Positions 24,090 to 34,009 of a stretch of DNA of 64,000 nt are shown piece by piece. The stretch lies in the NCBI GenBank assembly GCA_013180625.2, contig SNVD02013703.1:19469-83468 (forward strand), in the 5' to 3' direction. The notes beneath the pieces are model-generated. The model was not told where the DNA came from and made no database searches. It was given only the letters and a program-made list of their open reading frames with translations. Each line of letters opens with the position of its first letter. Position 1 is the stretch's first letter. A program made the translations under genes and the position numbers. This DNA comes from Boswellia sacra (lineage: Eukaryota > Streptophyta > Magnoliopsida > Sapindales > Burseraceae).

Positions 24090-25450
24090 CACAGGGCCTT
24101 GAGTAGAACCCCTTTGACAGTGCCAATATTCACTAGTTAACAACGTAATTGTGCATCTATCATAGGGAAGCAACACAGAGATAGTCGTTGTTGAAGTGTA
24201 TAGTGACTCTCCTAATGATAGCTTTAGGATTATCAGTGCATTTCCCACGATTTACTTATACGAGATGGCTTACACCAGGAAAGTTCGCAAGAGGGTGCAT
24301 TACCTATTGAGTCCTTATATTGACCCTGATCCTCGAGCGAAGGGACCTAGGGTAGATGTTGCTATGTAGCACCTTATAACAAGGCCCTTATTGGTTGCCC
24401 TTACGACTGGAGGTCATTTATTGATATCCAGACCAAGACTCCATATGATGCATGGTCTACATCATCTTTGGGGCGTCTCAACCTAGGTCCTAAATATTGG
24501 GCTGACGGAGATGGCTGCTTCAAATGAATTACCACTATTAGAGCTTGGTTTAATGATGATATGAGTTACGTTTATCATTTGATTATTATGCTTACTTTTT
24601 ATTACTCGTACTAACCATTGACGATTTTACATTTGAACAATAGCATCTTAACACATTCATGTACTACATTCGATATCAGCAGGCTGACTTTTCTCGAGAG
24701 ATTAGCCAACAATTTACAGTTACAGATACTTATTTACCTTCGTTTAACTTCACATTTGCTTACGTATTATATTGATAATTGTTAAACAGGGTTGGTTAGA
24801 TGAAAACTATCAATGCTGCAAAGACAAGTTGGACCAAGATGTTGAGTGGGACTTACTATTGTTTGAGTATGTCGATGCATGGTGTGCATTCCAAATCTTG
24901 AAGTCACACGAAGATCGTAAGTCGCGTGTTAAGTTACATTTATTTGCATTTTAATTGAGTATATATGTACTTTTTGTTTGTAGTAACTATATTTGTTAAA
25001 TTTATTGTAGGTATACATCTCCATGAATGTGTAGTTACAGCAATAGGTCACAACACGGATTGATTTATTTACCATCTAGGCCTTTATTTATGACTCGCAG
25101 ATACTTGAGGACCCTTTGGACTACAGCAAGCTCTTAGACTTCTGTGCATGTCTTCTAGTGTTGATCAGATAGCTAGTTTAGAAGGTGTCCTTCTACTTAG
25201 ATCGCACAGATGTCTCACATGATGTTACACCCTTGGAGAAAACACATGTCTTTGGAGTACCATAGCAGCTAGGGGCAATGAAGCCTGTAGTGTACAATTG
25301 CCTGTTTTATGGAGTTGTTGTTTGCTTATATCCCAGTTTCTGCCATAATTGTTATTAATGAGCTGATTTTGAGAAAGCACATGGTAATGAGGGTTTGGTT
25401 GTTAGGATTAATTGACTATCCGATTGGTTACTTGGGTGACTTGTTGCCAC
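24090..25450 (+). pseudogene. Ulp1-like (C48) cysteine protease remnant with introns, in the Mutator-like element
   Basis: Four exon-like blocks can be joined by GT...AG introns at 24570-24643, 24742-24789 and 24917-25010. Block 1 ends with RKVRKRVHYLLSPYIDPD and WFNDDMSY. Block 2 is HLNTFMYYIRYQQADF and FTVTDTYLP. Block 3 is GWLDENYQCC...DVEWD...FEYVDAW. Block 4 begins VYISMNV and carries YDSQILEDPLDYSKLLDF. This order resembles the Ulp1 domains of plant transposon-borne SUMO-protease-like genes (W-L-HLD-YYLR, then TTVDCLF, then VYIPMN..HW, then YDS, then the QQ..GDCG motif). The His and Cys motifs are destroyed by stops. It sits tail to tail with the mudrA remnant. The family call is moderately sure; activity is excluded. 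Confidence 0.5.
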
Positions 25451-25689
25451 TTTCCTTTAGTCCTTATTCGTAGTTTTTATTTGATTTGCAATGTTGTTTT
25501 TCATTTCTTGTACATATTAAGTAATAACCTTTTTTTTTAAACATTGTTATGTACAGTTTTATACTTTGGTTTTTGTAAATATCTACATATTGTGATGTCC
25601 CATAGATAACATTAATTCCATTACATAACATTAATTCAAATAGATCCCATTAACTCCATTAAATAACTTTCATGGGGCGTTGGAAGGAC

Positions 25690-27060
25690 TCGCTTTTGAC
25701 GTCACTAGCAAGTAAATGGGAATAGGATTCTGACATGTTTGCCTATTATGACCTTTACCTCCATAGCATCCGCACATATGTTGTCTAATTATCTCACCAT
25801 AAGAATGAATATGCTGCATGCGTCAACGTCCTGCCTATGATCAGGGGGAGTACCACTTGTGACCTTACCTTATCTGGTATCACCTAATCCAAACTCATTC
25901 CAACTGGAATCACTGATAACATATATACGAGCAATAAGTGTTCATTTGTATACATTGGACTATAGTAAGCCGCAATCGACTTGAGCTTGGCATAACGATA
26001 GGCGACGATGGCTTGTACGTATAGACGCTAGTCTAGGTCAAACACCTTGCAGTAACATGAATGTGCATTGAGGCCCATGACACTAATGTTTATCGAAATA
26101 CACTTGAAACAAATGCCTAGTGATTGGAGACACTCGGAGAGTGTTCGACTCATCTTTCCATTGTTTCAACAATTCCTTCATCCACTTGGTCAATAATGTC
26201 GTTCAGTTTTCGACTGTCTGTCTCTGGTTGAACCACTCTTGCAAGACATGTTCAACATAGAAAATTATGGCGTTAATTGAAATCTGTATATATTGCATAT
26301 TAAATAACAAAGTGAAAGATAACAAATCTGGCGATAAAATTTGCATATCAGAGTGATGCCTAATGACTTGGCTTTTTTAATCCAGTTGTTCATAGGCTCA
26401 GTAAAATTTTTGGTTATAATACTAAACCTATGATCGGGAAAATGACACCGTACCCATTTACATATGTCTACTTGCATTAAGTATTGAGCAACCCTTATAT
26501 TGATGCCTCGAAGTTATTCCAAAAACAGTTGAACTCTGATTCTCAGTAAGCTTTGGTTGCATTGATAAAGGCAAGGACTAGGAACTTCACCCTGAACTTT
26601 GTCTTCATGTTACATTTAAGATGATGCATACAAATCCCAAATGTGGCATTTGGGAAGATGTTATATTTCGCCTTCTCAATCCTTTTATAGCAATCAAATA
26701 TGATAGGGAGTTTGAGATGTGCCCAATAATATCATGAAGTCTTAACTTGAACTAACTCCATGACTCATCGTGTTTAGAGTGCTCGAGACCGATGGCCAAG
26801 GGAAATATTTGATTGTTGCTATCCAAACACTATGCCATGAACAATGTGCCTCGATATTTTCCCATAAAAAAGGTGCCATTGATAGCCATAACAGGTCTAA
26901 TAGAATCAGAAAACCTGAAATCGATGCCCCTCATGCCATGACATAGTATTTGAAATGACTATCTAGATCAACTTCAAGTGCAATAAATATTCCTGGATTT
27001 GTTACCTTCACCATGTAAGAGCGAAAAGGTAAAAGATCGTATGACTCTTCTATAGTTCCA
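25690..27060 (-). pseudogene. mudrA-like transposase remnant, part 3: DDE domain, SWIM finger, zinc knuckle
   Basis: On the minus strand from 27060: GTIEESYDLLPFRSYM and NPGIFIALEVDLDSHFKYY, then IRPVMAINGTFFMGKYRG and NQIFPLAIGLEHSKHDESW, the core of the MULE transposase domain with its first catalytic Asp region (here IN in place of the usual ID). Next come NIFPNATFGICMHHLKCN and, at 26477-26265, CKWVRCHFPDHRFSIITKN and EPMNNWIKKAKSLG. Around 26050-25850 AYRYAKLKSIAAYYSPMY marks the SWIM/PMZ region, and CGCYGGKGHNRQTC at about 25770-25725 is the C-terminal zinc knuckle. At least four stops and two frameshifts inactivate it. Confidence 0.85.
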
Positions 27061-27065
27061 TGAAG

Positions 27066-30000
27066 TGTAGGAACCCGGTGCCAAATTTGAACACTTCAAG
27101 ACTGCGAAATAGCCTTTAGGACCAAGATATTGTAAATCTAGGCTTCAAAATTTTGATTTGCTTTCTCACCATTCCAATTCCTAAGTATACCTAAAAACTA
27201 TCTGAATGAGACGTGTCGGCGTCTTTGATGCGTTCGAAACTAGCAAGTATACTAGTCGCACAAGTAATAAAGTGATGAGTGAAATATCGTTCCCACGAGG
27301 ATTGATTCTAATTAAATTTGTTATTTTTCAGCAACAATAAACTAAATATGGGGGTTTTGTTGAATGATTAATTAAACTAAATACGAAGGCAAATAAAGAA
27401 TAACACAACACAATATTAAATGAATTGAAAATTCAATGAGAGACACTTGGTTAAGGGTTCTTTCTCTGCCACAAGATATGAATTTGTGAATTAACATAGA
27501 ATTGTAATCCAATTACAGCATTGAAGTTATCAACCGTAGATAACAACAAGCTCTGTTATCCCAATCTTTCCTTACTTTGTTGTTAAATAAAACAAGCTCT
27601 TTATTTAATCTCTATCCATTAAACAACCTAGAACAAGCTCTCTAAGTTTAATTCAATAGAAGCATTACGATGAGAAAGATAGGTTGATCTAAGCAATAAT
27701 CACACAAGTTCGGATTATTTAACCTAGGTTGTATTTTCCAATTGCAATCTCTGATCACAATTTTGCTACTAATGATTGGAAATTCATGACAATTACGGAT
27801 CAAGATTTCTAATCTAGCAATAGACAACAACAGATTATATTCAGTTGGCCATTCCAAATACAATCAGTAAGCAATCATAAGCATTAGATATGGGAAAATA
27901 CAAGCAACTTCAATTAGAGAATTGGATAACAATTTTTTACACAATCAACTCACAAAATCCATATCAAGGGCTTTGAAATCACCCTCAACCAATTCAGATT
28001 TAGTTACACATATTCAATCAGAATAACAAATACAATACAGAGAAATTCCAGAATTGAAAAGGAAAGAAAGAACTTAGCAAATTCTTTGAAAATCTTCTTT
28101 GTAGATGAATCTTCTTGGAAATTGTAGTTCCTCCTCTTTCAAAATCTTCTTTCTCCTTCAAGAACTCCAAGGGATGAGAGAAATCCAGAAATGCAGCCTC
28201 CTCCCACGTTTTTCCCCCTTCAAGTTATGAAAATAAAACCCTAAAATGTGTTTAAATACTCTGCTACAGTAACTGCTACAGTGTCCCGTATTATACATGC
28301 TACAGTGATTTGTGGAATTATATTTCTATACTTCTCACACTGTTTTGATTACAACTTTTGGTACACTGAATGGATTTATAAACCGTAAATTTCTCCAGAA
28401 AATAGACTTCGAGAGCTTTCCAACGGTATATAATATGTCATCGGGTTCATTGTATATCAATACAATTAAATCCGAGAAGATGGTTGACTAGCAGAGGTGA
28501 AAATGAAGGGTTTTACTCCATTTTTGTGCAAGTTGCTCCAAAACTCCTACAAACATCAAAACCACACAAAAACATAAAAATACCAAGGAATATAGCAAAG
28601 AAACATGGACGAATTGATATAAAAATGATACATAAATAGATACTTATCAGTCTTAAAAACATTGAACTATGTCAGATGAACAGTGTCATATGAATATCAT
28701 GAACAATATTCGGTGAACAATTCTGGTGAACAACATCATATGAATAGTATTCAATGAACAATGCATGTGAACAGTAACAGCTTGTTCTTTGTTCACTTCA
28801 ACTCTCACAACAATGACCTAATTCATCCTTTTATGTCTTTGTTAATCCCTGTCCAATTTTGACTAGTAAATCTAATCCTATTAGGCTTAGTCTAACTACT
28901 TTTATAGACTCCTAGAACTTGATCTCATTTAAGTCTTTAATTAGGCTTTTAACTCTTAATTAGATCCAAGCCAATTTTTATAGGCTTTTAATTAATCACA
29001 TTAATTATAAGCCCATTAATCTAATTAATTAAATTGGCCAAAATATTTTATTATTTAATTAATCAAATTAATTATTGATTAATTAAATAATAAGCCTATT
29101 TACTAGTCAAATATACTTAGTTTAATACTTGGGCTTCATTCTCTAATAAACCTAATTAAATTAAATAATTCATTTCTCAAGTTCAATCCTTGTTCAAACA
29201 ATTTATATCAGCTATTTAGAGGACCTTGATGGACATATTTAATTACAAGCTCCAATAAGTTTGATCCAGTACCCTGTTATCTCATTACTGTAGTAGGCTC
29301 CACATATTTTCTTCGGTCCATTCCACTGTAGTTCCAAAGCTGTACTCTCGAATTAAATACTATTTATAAAAAGCTTAATAATTTAATCTAATTAAATTAT
29401 TTTTTTTAAACCTATCCATTGAGCATCAGGTTTATATAATTACCATTCATGGAATACTAATAATTGAAGCTAGGTATGATTTACCCGTTACCGATCTAAT
29501 TACATCCTGAGCCCTTGATACTAGTTTTATAGTATATAAATGAGTTGAGATTTACTAAAATTAATCTCAGTTTAATGAATAACTTTCATTAAACACTTGG
29601 CCAAGATTCGCTCAAATAAAACTTTGTAAAACCATCAAGGTAGTATTCTGCAATTCTTTCAGAGTTATAAATTCCATATCTATGGTATAGTGTCTACTAG
29701 CATATAAATCTTACAATCCCAACTAGCCAAGGCATTGACCTTACTCTTTTAGATCTCACTTTTTATTCTAGTCAAAGACCATAGCCTATAAACTAAGGGT
29801 ACACTACCCATTCAGGATTAAGGTATGATTGCCTTTAGTGCTTGGGTGTAGAAATTTACATTCGGTCATGGTATTTCCACCAAATAGATAATTTCTACGT
29901 GGTCCATGTTTAATACATTCATAATGTACATGTGTCTTTGTCCTGAAGTCTTCACTTCAAATGATTAGATACTCATCATTTTCCTATTGAAGACAAACAT

Positions 30001-30245
30001 CAAAACAACTTTGTCTAAACAAAGTGCCTATCTTTTGTTTATAGGTTATGAACTAGTTTTGAGATATAACAAAGTTCTATGTCTTAGATATATCTCATGT
30101 ATATAGAAACATTGTCGATGTGCAAGCTCTGAAACCTTTAGTCATTGATATAGTCACACTTAGTAATTTATAAATAATAACTTTTATTCATTTATAACAA
30201 TAATGTTTAGAAAAATATCCATACTCTTAAAGCATATCTCTAGCA
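27066..30245 (-). mobile_element. Solo LTR, family LTR-B (minus copy), split by an Athila-type LTR
   Basis: On the minus strand it begins TGCTAGAGATATGC (at 30245) and ends GGTTCCTACA (at 27066). It is flanked by a perfect 5-bp duplication TGAAG (27061-27065 and 30246-30250). Removing it joins the mudrA segments ...KEAALNELH and GTIEESYDLLP in the correct order, which confirms the limits. Without the Athila-type insertion it is about 1.75 kb. It is homologous to 30684-32493 in inverse orientation and to 55936-59022. The start (TGTTAGATATGTGCCC in the sister copy) and the ACTAAAGG/TTTGACTAGA words are typical of plant copia LTRs, so copia origin is likely but inferred. Confidence 0.85.
27226..28649 (-). 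mobile_element. Solo LTR of an Athila-type gypsy element, nested in LTR-B
   Basis: On the minus strand it starts TGATAAGTATCTATTTATG (28649) and ends GTTTCGAACGCATCA (27226), 1424 bp. It is flanked by a perfect 5-bp target duplication GTCTT (27221-27225 and 28650-28654). The same LTR, in plus orientation and attached to a PBS and gag, lies at 59023-60436. The absence of internal sequence shows LTR-LTR recombination. Confidence 0.92.
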
Positions 30246-30250
30246 TGAAG

Positions 30251-30678
30251 TTCATTTAAAGCAGCCTCTTTCACCCTTTAAGCCTTTTCATAACTAATTG
30301 TTATGTGAAAATCATGTCAAACATCTTCAGTTATTTCCTAGGCCAATATATTCTTACGGAATTGATGAATTTCTCTATAATGTTTTCTCCAATGAGTTCT
30401 GCATTTCCTTACCTATGGTCTAGATATCGCCCTGCACTATCACAAGTGTGCTTGTTGTTGAATACCTTCAGTTGGAAGAAATCAATGTCATTAATCTTTG
30501 TTGCTCGCAGATAACATTTACAAAATTCCTCTTGACAATCAACTTCAAACCATGTTTCCATTGGTCTAGTGACCTTAAACTCGAAGTTGTATTGCAATGC
30601 CAAGTTTCCCAACTTATTTTGGAGTTCCATTTTGTTTGAATAATAGATTTTTTTTTTTGTAAAACAACTTTGATATAT
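30251..30678 (-). pseudogene. mudrA-like transposase remnant, part 2: MuDR domain
   Basis: Minus strand from 30630: MELQNKLGNLALQYNFEFKV, then FEVDCQEEFCKCYLRATK and FFQLKVFNNKHTC, the MuDR N-terminal DNA-binding-type domain with its C...C...H..C pattern. It is followed by a broken stretch ending KNILA, EITEDV, HDFHITISYEKA and VKEAALNELH, which leads into the DDE domain found at 27060. LTR-B copies lie immediately on both sides (30684 and 30245). Confidence 0.85.
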
Positions 30679-30683
30679 CCATA

Positions 30684-32493
30684 TGTTAGATATGTGCCCT
30701 AAGAGTGATTGATATTTCTGTAAATTTGTAGAAACATCATTAATAAATAAAGTTGTTATTATTTATTTTATCCAATATGATTGTATCAATGACTAAAGGC
30801 TCCAGAGCTTATGTATTGATAAAATTCTATATATGAGATATATATGAGACATAGAATTTTATCATAGCTCAAAACCTGTTAACAACCTATACACAAAGGT
30901 CGGGCACTATGTTTGGACAAGATTGTTGTGTGGTTTGTCTTCAATAGGGAAATGGTGAGTCTCTAATTTGAAGTAGAAATTTGAGGACAAAGACACTTGT
31001 GCATTATGAATGCATTGAACATGACCACGTGATATTATATCATTTGGTGGAAATACCGTGACCACACGTCAACTACCACAATAGAGCACTAAAGGCATTC
31101 CTACCTTAATCCTGAGTGGATAGTATACCTCTAATATGTAGGCTATGGTCTTTGACTAGAATAAAAAGTGAGATATAAACAAAGGTCAATACATTGGCTT
31201 CTTGGGATTATAAGATCTATATATTAGTAGACACTATACCATAGATATGAAATTCATGACTCCTAAGGGATTGTAGAACACCACTTTAATGGTTTTATAA
31301 GGTTTTAAGTGATAGCATCTTGCTCAAATGTTTGATGAAAAGTTATTCATTAAACTAAGATTTATTTGAATAAATCTCAAATCACTTAAATGGTGTAAAA
31401 CTGGTATTAAAGGTTCATAATGTAATTGGAGGGGTAGTATTCCATGAAGGGTATTTATGTAAACCTACTGCTAAATAGATAGGGCTTAAATGAAATAATT
31501 TAATCAGATTAAATTATTAAGCTTACTGTAAAGAATATTTAATTCAAGAGTATAGCTTTGGACCTATAATGGAATAACCCAAACAAAGTTAATAAATGAG
31601 GTCCACTACAATTATGAGATAACATGGTACTGGGTCAAACTTTTAGAGCTTATAATTAAATATGTCTATCAAGGTCCCTTAAATAACTAATTAAATCATT
31701 TAAACATGAGACTAGAATATGAGAAATATTTATTTAATTTAATTGAGATTTTATTGAGAATAAAATTTCATATATTAAATTAAATATGCTAAATTGTAAA
31801 TAGACTTGTTATTTAATTAAAAGAGTTTAATTAAACAAATAAGCTAATGGGCTTGATATTTAATAAATAATTGGGCTAATGAGTAATTGGGCTTATTAGG
31901 CCTATTAATTAATTAAATATGATTTAATTAATTAAGAATTTAATTTAGAATTAAAGAGGTCTTCTAGTTATTTGAGTTAGACTCAAATATATAAAAGACC
32001 AATTAGATTTATATTAGGTTTATAGAAACCTAATTTAATTATAAGTCCAATTAGATTTATATTAGGTTTGTAGAAACCTAATTAAATTATGAGTCTAATT
32101 AGATTTATATAAGGATTAAAAGAATCTTAATAAAATACTAAGTCCAGAGATTATAGTTTAACAAGGAAACATAAGAGGTATATAAACAATTAGGGTTTTC
32201 AATCTAACTTAGAGGACATAGGACAAAAAAAGGAGTGAGGGACCCTGCCTTGGATTTGCACCAACCTCAGGCCTCCTACCTTGAGCCAAAATGCACAAGC
32301 TTCTAAGGGACCCTTGGGATCACATCTGAGCTGCCTAGAACTCTCCTAACATTTTTCCTTTGTGTTCTCAGGTTTTATCTAGTCAAGATACATTCCCACA
32401 AGTTTTGTTCAATTGATCTTCAGGCATACTTGGGAATCAAAAGGGTGAGAAAGCATGAAACTTTTGAAAGTCTGTATCTGCTAGGTCCTAGTC
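30684..32493 (+). mobile_element. Solo LTR, family LTR-B (plus copy)
   Basis: It starts TGTTAGATATGTGCCC at 30684 and is flanked by CCATA at 30679-30683 and 32494-32498, a perfect 5-bp target duplication. A TATA box TATATAAA lies at 32179-32186. The last bases (CCTAGTC) do not show the usual CA, so the 3' terminus may be mutated. It interrupts the mudrA reading frame between the N-terminal part and the MuDR domain. Homology to the minus copy at 27066-30245 runs through the whole unit. Confidence 0.8.
32001..32140 (+). repeat. 48-bp tandem repeat within the plus LTR-B copy
   Basis: Units starting AATTAGATTTATATTAGGTT at 32001 and 32049, and a diverged third at 32097, have a 48-bp period. Each unit contains AGGTTT and AAACCT, so it can fold on itself. 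It lies just upstream of the TATA box. Confidence 0.85.
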
Positions 32494-32498
32494 CCATA

Positions 32499-33210
32499 AT
32501 TGTTTCTACTGCGTTGATCTAATCAAATCTAAGTTTGGATCCAAGAGCACCCTCGTAACTGTCTCTTAAACTTGACACCTCTTCAAATTCTTCTTTGATG
32601 CTATCGAGGCCATGAACATCGTCAGTTCTAACTTCAATACCATAGCCTAAAGGATTACCATGATAAGTAAGATTACCATCACCTCTGAAAGAAACACGCA
32701 TCCAAGAGCACCATCGCCTTCAATATCAGCATCACCTCCAACATTAACATTGCCTCCATCATTAACATCATCATCAGCTCTAAGATCACCATACAAATTC
32801 AAGGAGGGCGAGTTACCGTAACTAGGTTGTTGGGGTTGCTCAAATGCCTCCCGTTTTGAAGTTTCAACATGCTTTGTAGGATCAACACTTGCCGGTCTAA
32901 CTGTCTGCTTGACGCGCCATTCAACCTTAACATATAATGTTGTGTATGTAGACAAATGTATCAAACATTCTCTAATAAAAAATCTATAGTCATACTCATT
33001 TCGTATATGGATAGGCCTAACATACTTAGTAATGTTGTATTGGGCACTCAATTTCAACTTTGTTTCACAGCGATCTAACCTAAGCAGTTTACATATCAAC
33101 TACAAAAACTCCTAGAAAGACGTCTTCCTTGGCATCAACAATGAGAAACCCTCTCCACCTATGTAAACACAATTCCTACCATAGAATAGTGCAAATCTGA
33201 TATCCTCCAT
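32499..33210 (-). pseudogene. mudrA-like transposase remnant, part 1: N-terminal region
   Basis: A start is seen at 33210 with MEDIRFALFYGRNCVYIGG, followed by a frame change near 33100 and then ICKLLRLDRCETKLKLSAQY and HIRNEYDYRFFI. This N-terminal layout (short beta-rich segment with a YP or RP-I turn, then the acidic spacer) is that of plant MULE transposases. The spacer from 32820 to 32520 is rich in Asp, Gly and Val (for example DDDVNDGGNVNVGGDADIEG) and includes a duplicated ATCCAAGAGCACC word (32539-32551 and 32701-32713). The frame continues after LTR-B at 30678. Confidence 0.7.
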
Positions 33211-34009
33211 CTATGTAGTTAAACCTATCTAGAAGTTAGTGAAAATACATCAAAAACCCAAAAAATGATTGTAAATATGCCGAAAAATGCAAATCTTCTA
33301 AAAAATTCGACAATTCTACAAGTATATTGTCGAACACTTGAAACTATTCGCTAGCAATTAAAAAATACAACATATAATTCAATAAGAGGTTCGACACATG
33401 GGCTGTAGTTTGACAACATTTCGACAATTCAATAGTTGTTCGATAATGGTTTGACAATTCGACAATGAATTGTTGAACTGTCAAACAGTTGTTGAATGGT
33501 CGAATTTTTGGTTTTCCATACCCAGAATCATTGCCTATTGCAGACAACGCGATTTTCACTCAATAACTTGCTAAACCTACCTATTACAACTTTTTTTCGT
33601 CCATTTTTATACATTTCTACACATATGGGATGAATTTTAATACAGGAATCATGCTAAAAGGTATAAGCAATGAGCTAAAGATGAGTTAGAGAGGAGCATT
33701 ACCTTTATATGTCTTTCCAAAGCTTTCAAAACCCGATCTTTTGTTTTCTTTTATGTTTAAATTGTAGAATGCAGTGTTTAGATTGTTGTATTTGCTTTGT
33801 TTTTGTTGATTATGAGTTAGTACAGCCCTTGGAAGAGTTAGAGAGAGAGAGAGAGTTATGGTGGTGGTTAGAGTGTTAATTAGAGAAAGTTTTTACAAGA
33901 AGGGCATTGTAGTAATTTTGGGGGTTGGTGGCTATTGTGCTGAAAATTTTATGGAGCAAGACTATTTTTAAAAGGCCCCCCAAATAGGGGCCAAATTTAG
34001 AAATTTCCC
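33211..34009 (-). other. 5' non-coding end of the Mutator-like element with TTCGACAATT motif cluster
   Basis: Between about 33305 and 33510 the words TTCGACAAT, AATTGTCGAA-like and GTTCGA recur many times in both orientations. A GA microsatellite lies at 33841-33858. The segment ends with the presumed terminus at 34009 (GGGAAATTTC on the minus strand), preceded by a GGCCCCTATTTGGGGGGCC near-palindrome at about 33974-33992. The 9 bases outside are TTTATATAA. No partner end was found on the left to confirm the TIR or target duplication. Confidence 0.45.

Larger units (their letters stand above)
24052..34009 (-). mobile_element. Decayed autonomous Mutator-like element (mudrA plus Ulp1-like), with nested LTRs
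   Basis: The minus strand holds all recognisable parts of a mudrA transposase in order, split over 33210-25700. The plus strand at the far end holds a Ulp1-like remnant. The right terminus is probably at 34009: reading inward it is GGGAAATTTCTAAATTTGGC, a G-rich start common for Mutator-like elements. The left end is not recognised. The Tat element stops and the Ulp1-like sequence starts near 24052, so the left terminus was probably deleted. Two LTR-B copies and one Athila-type LTR account for nearly 5 kb of its present length. The combination of mudrA with a Ulp1-like gene is known from the Kaonashi group of plant MULEs. Confidence 0.65.
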
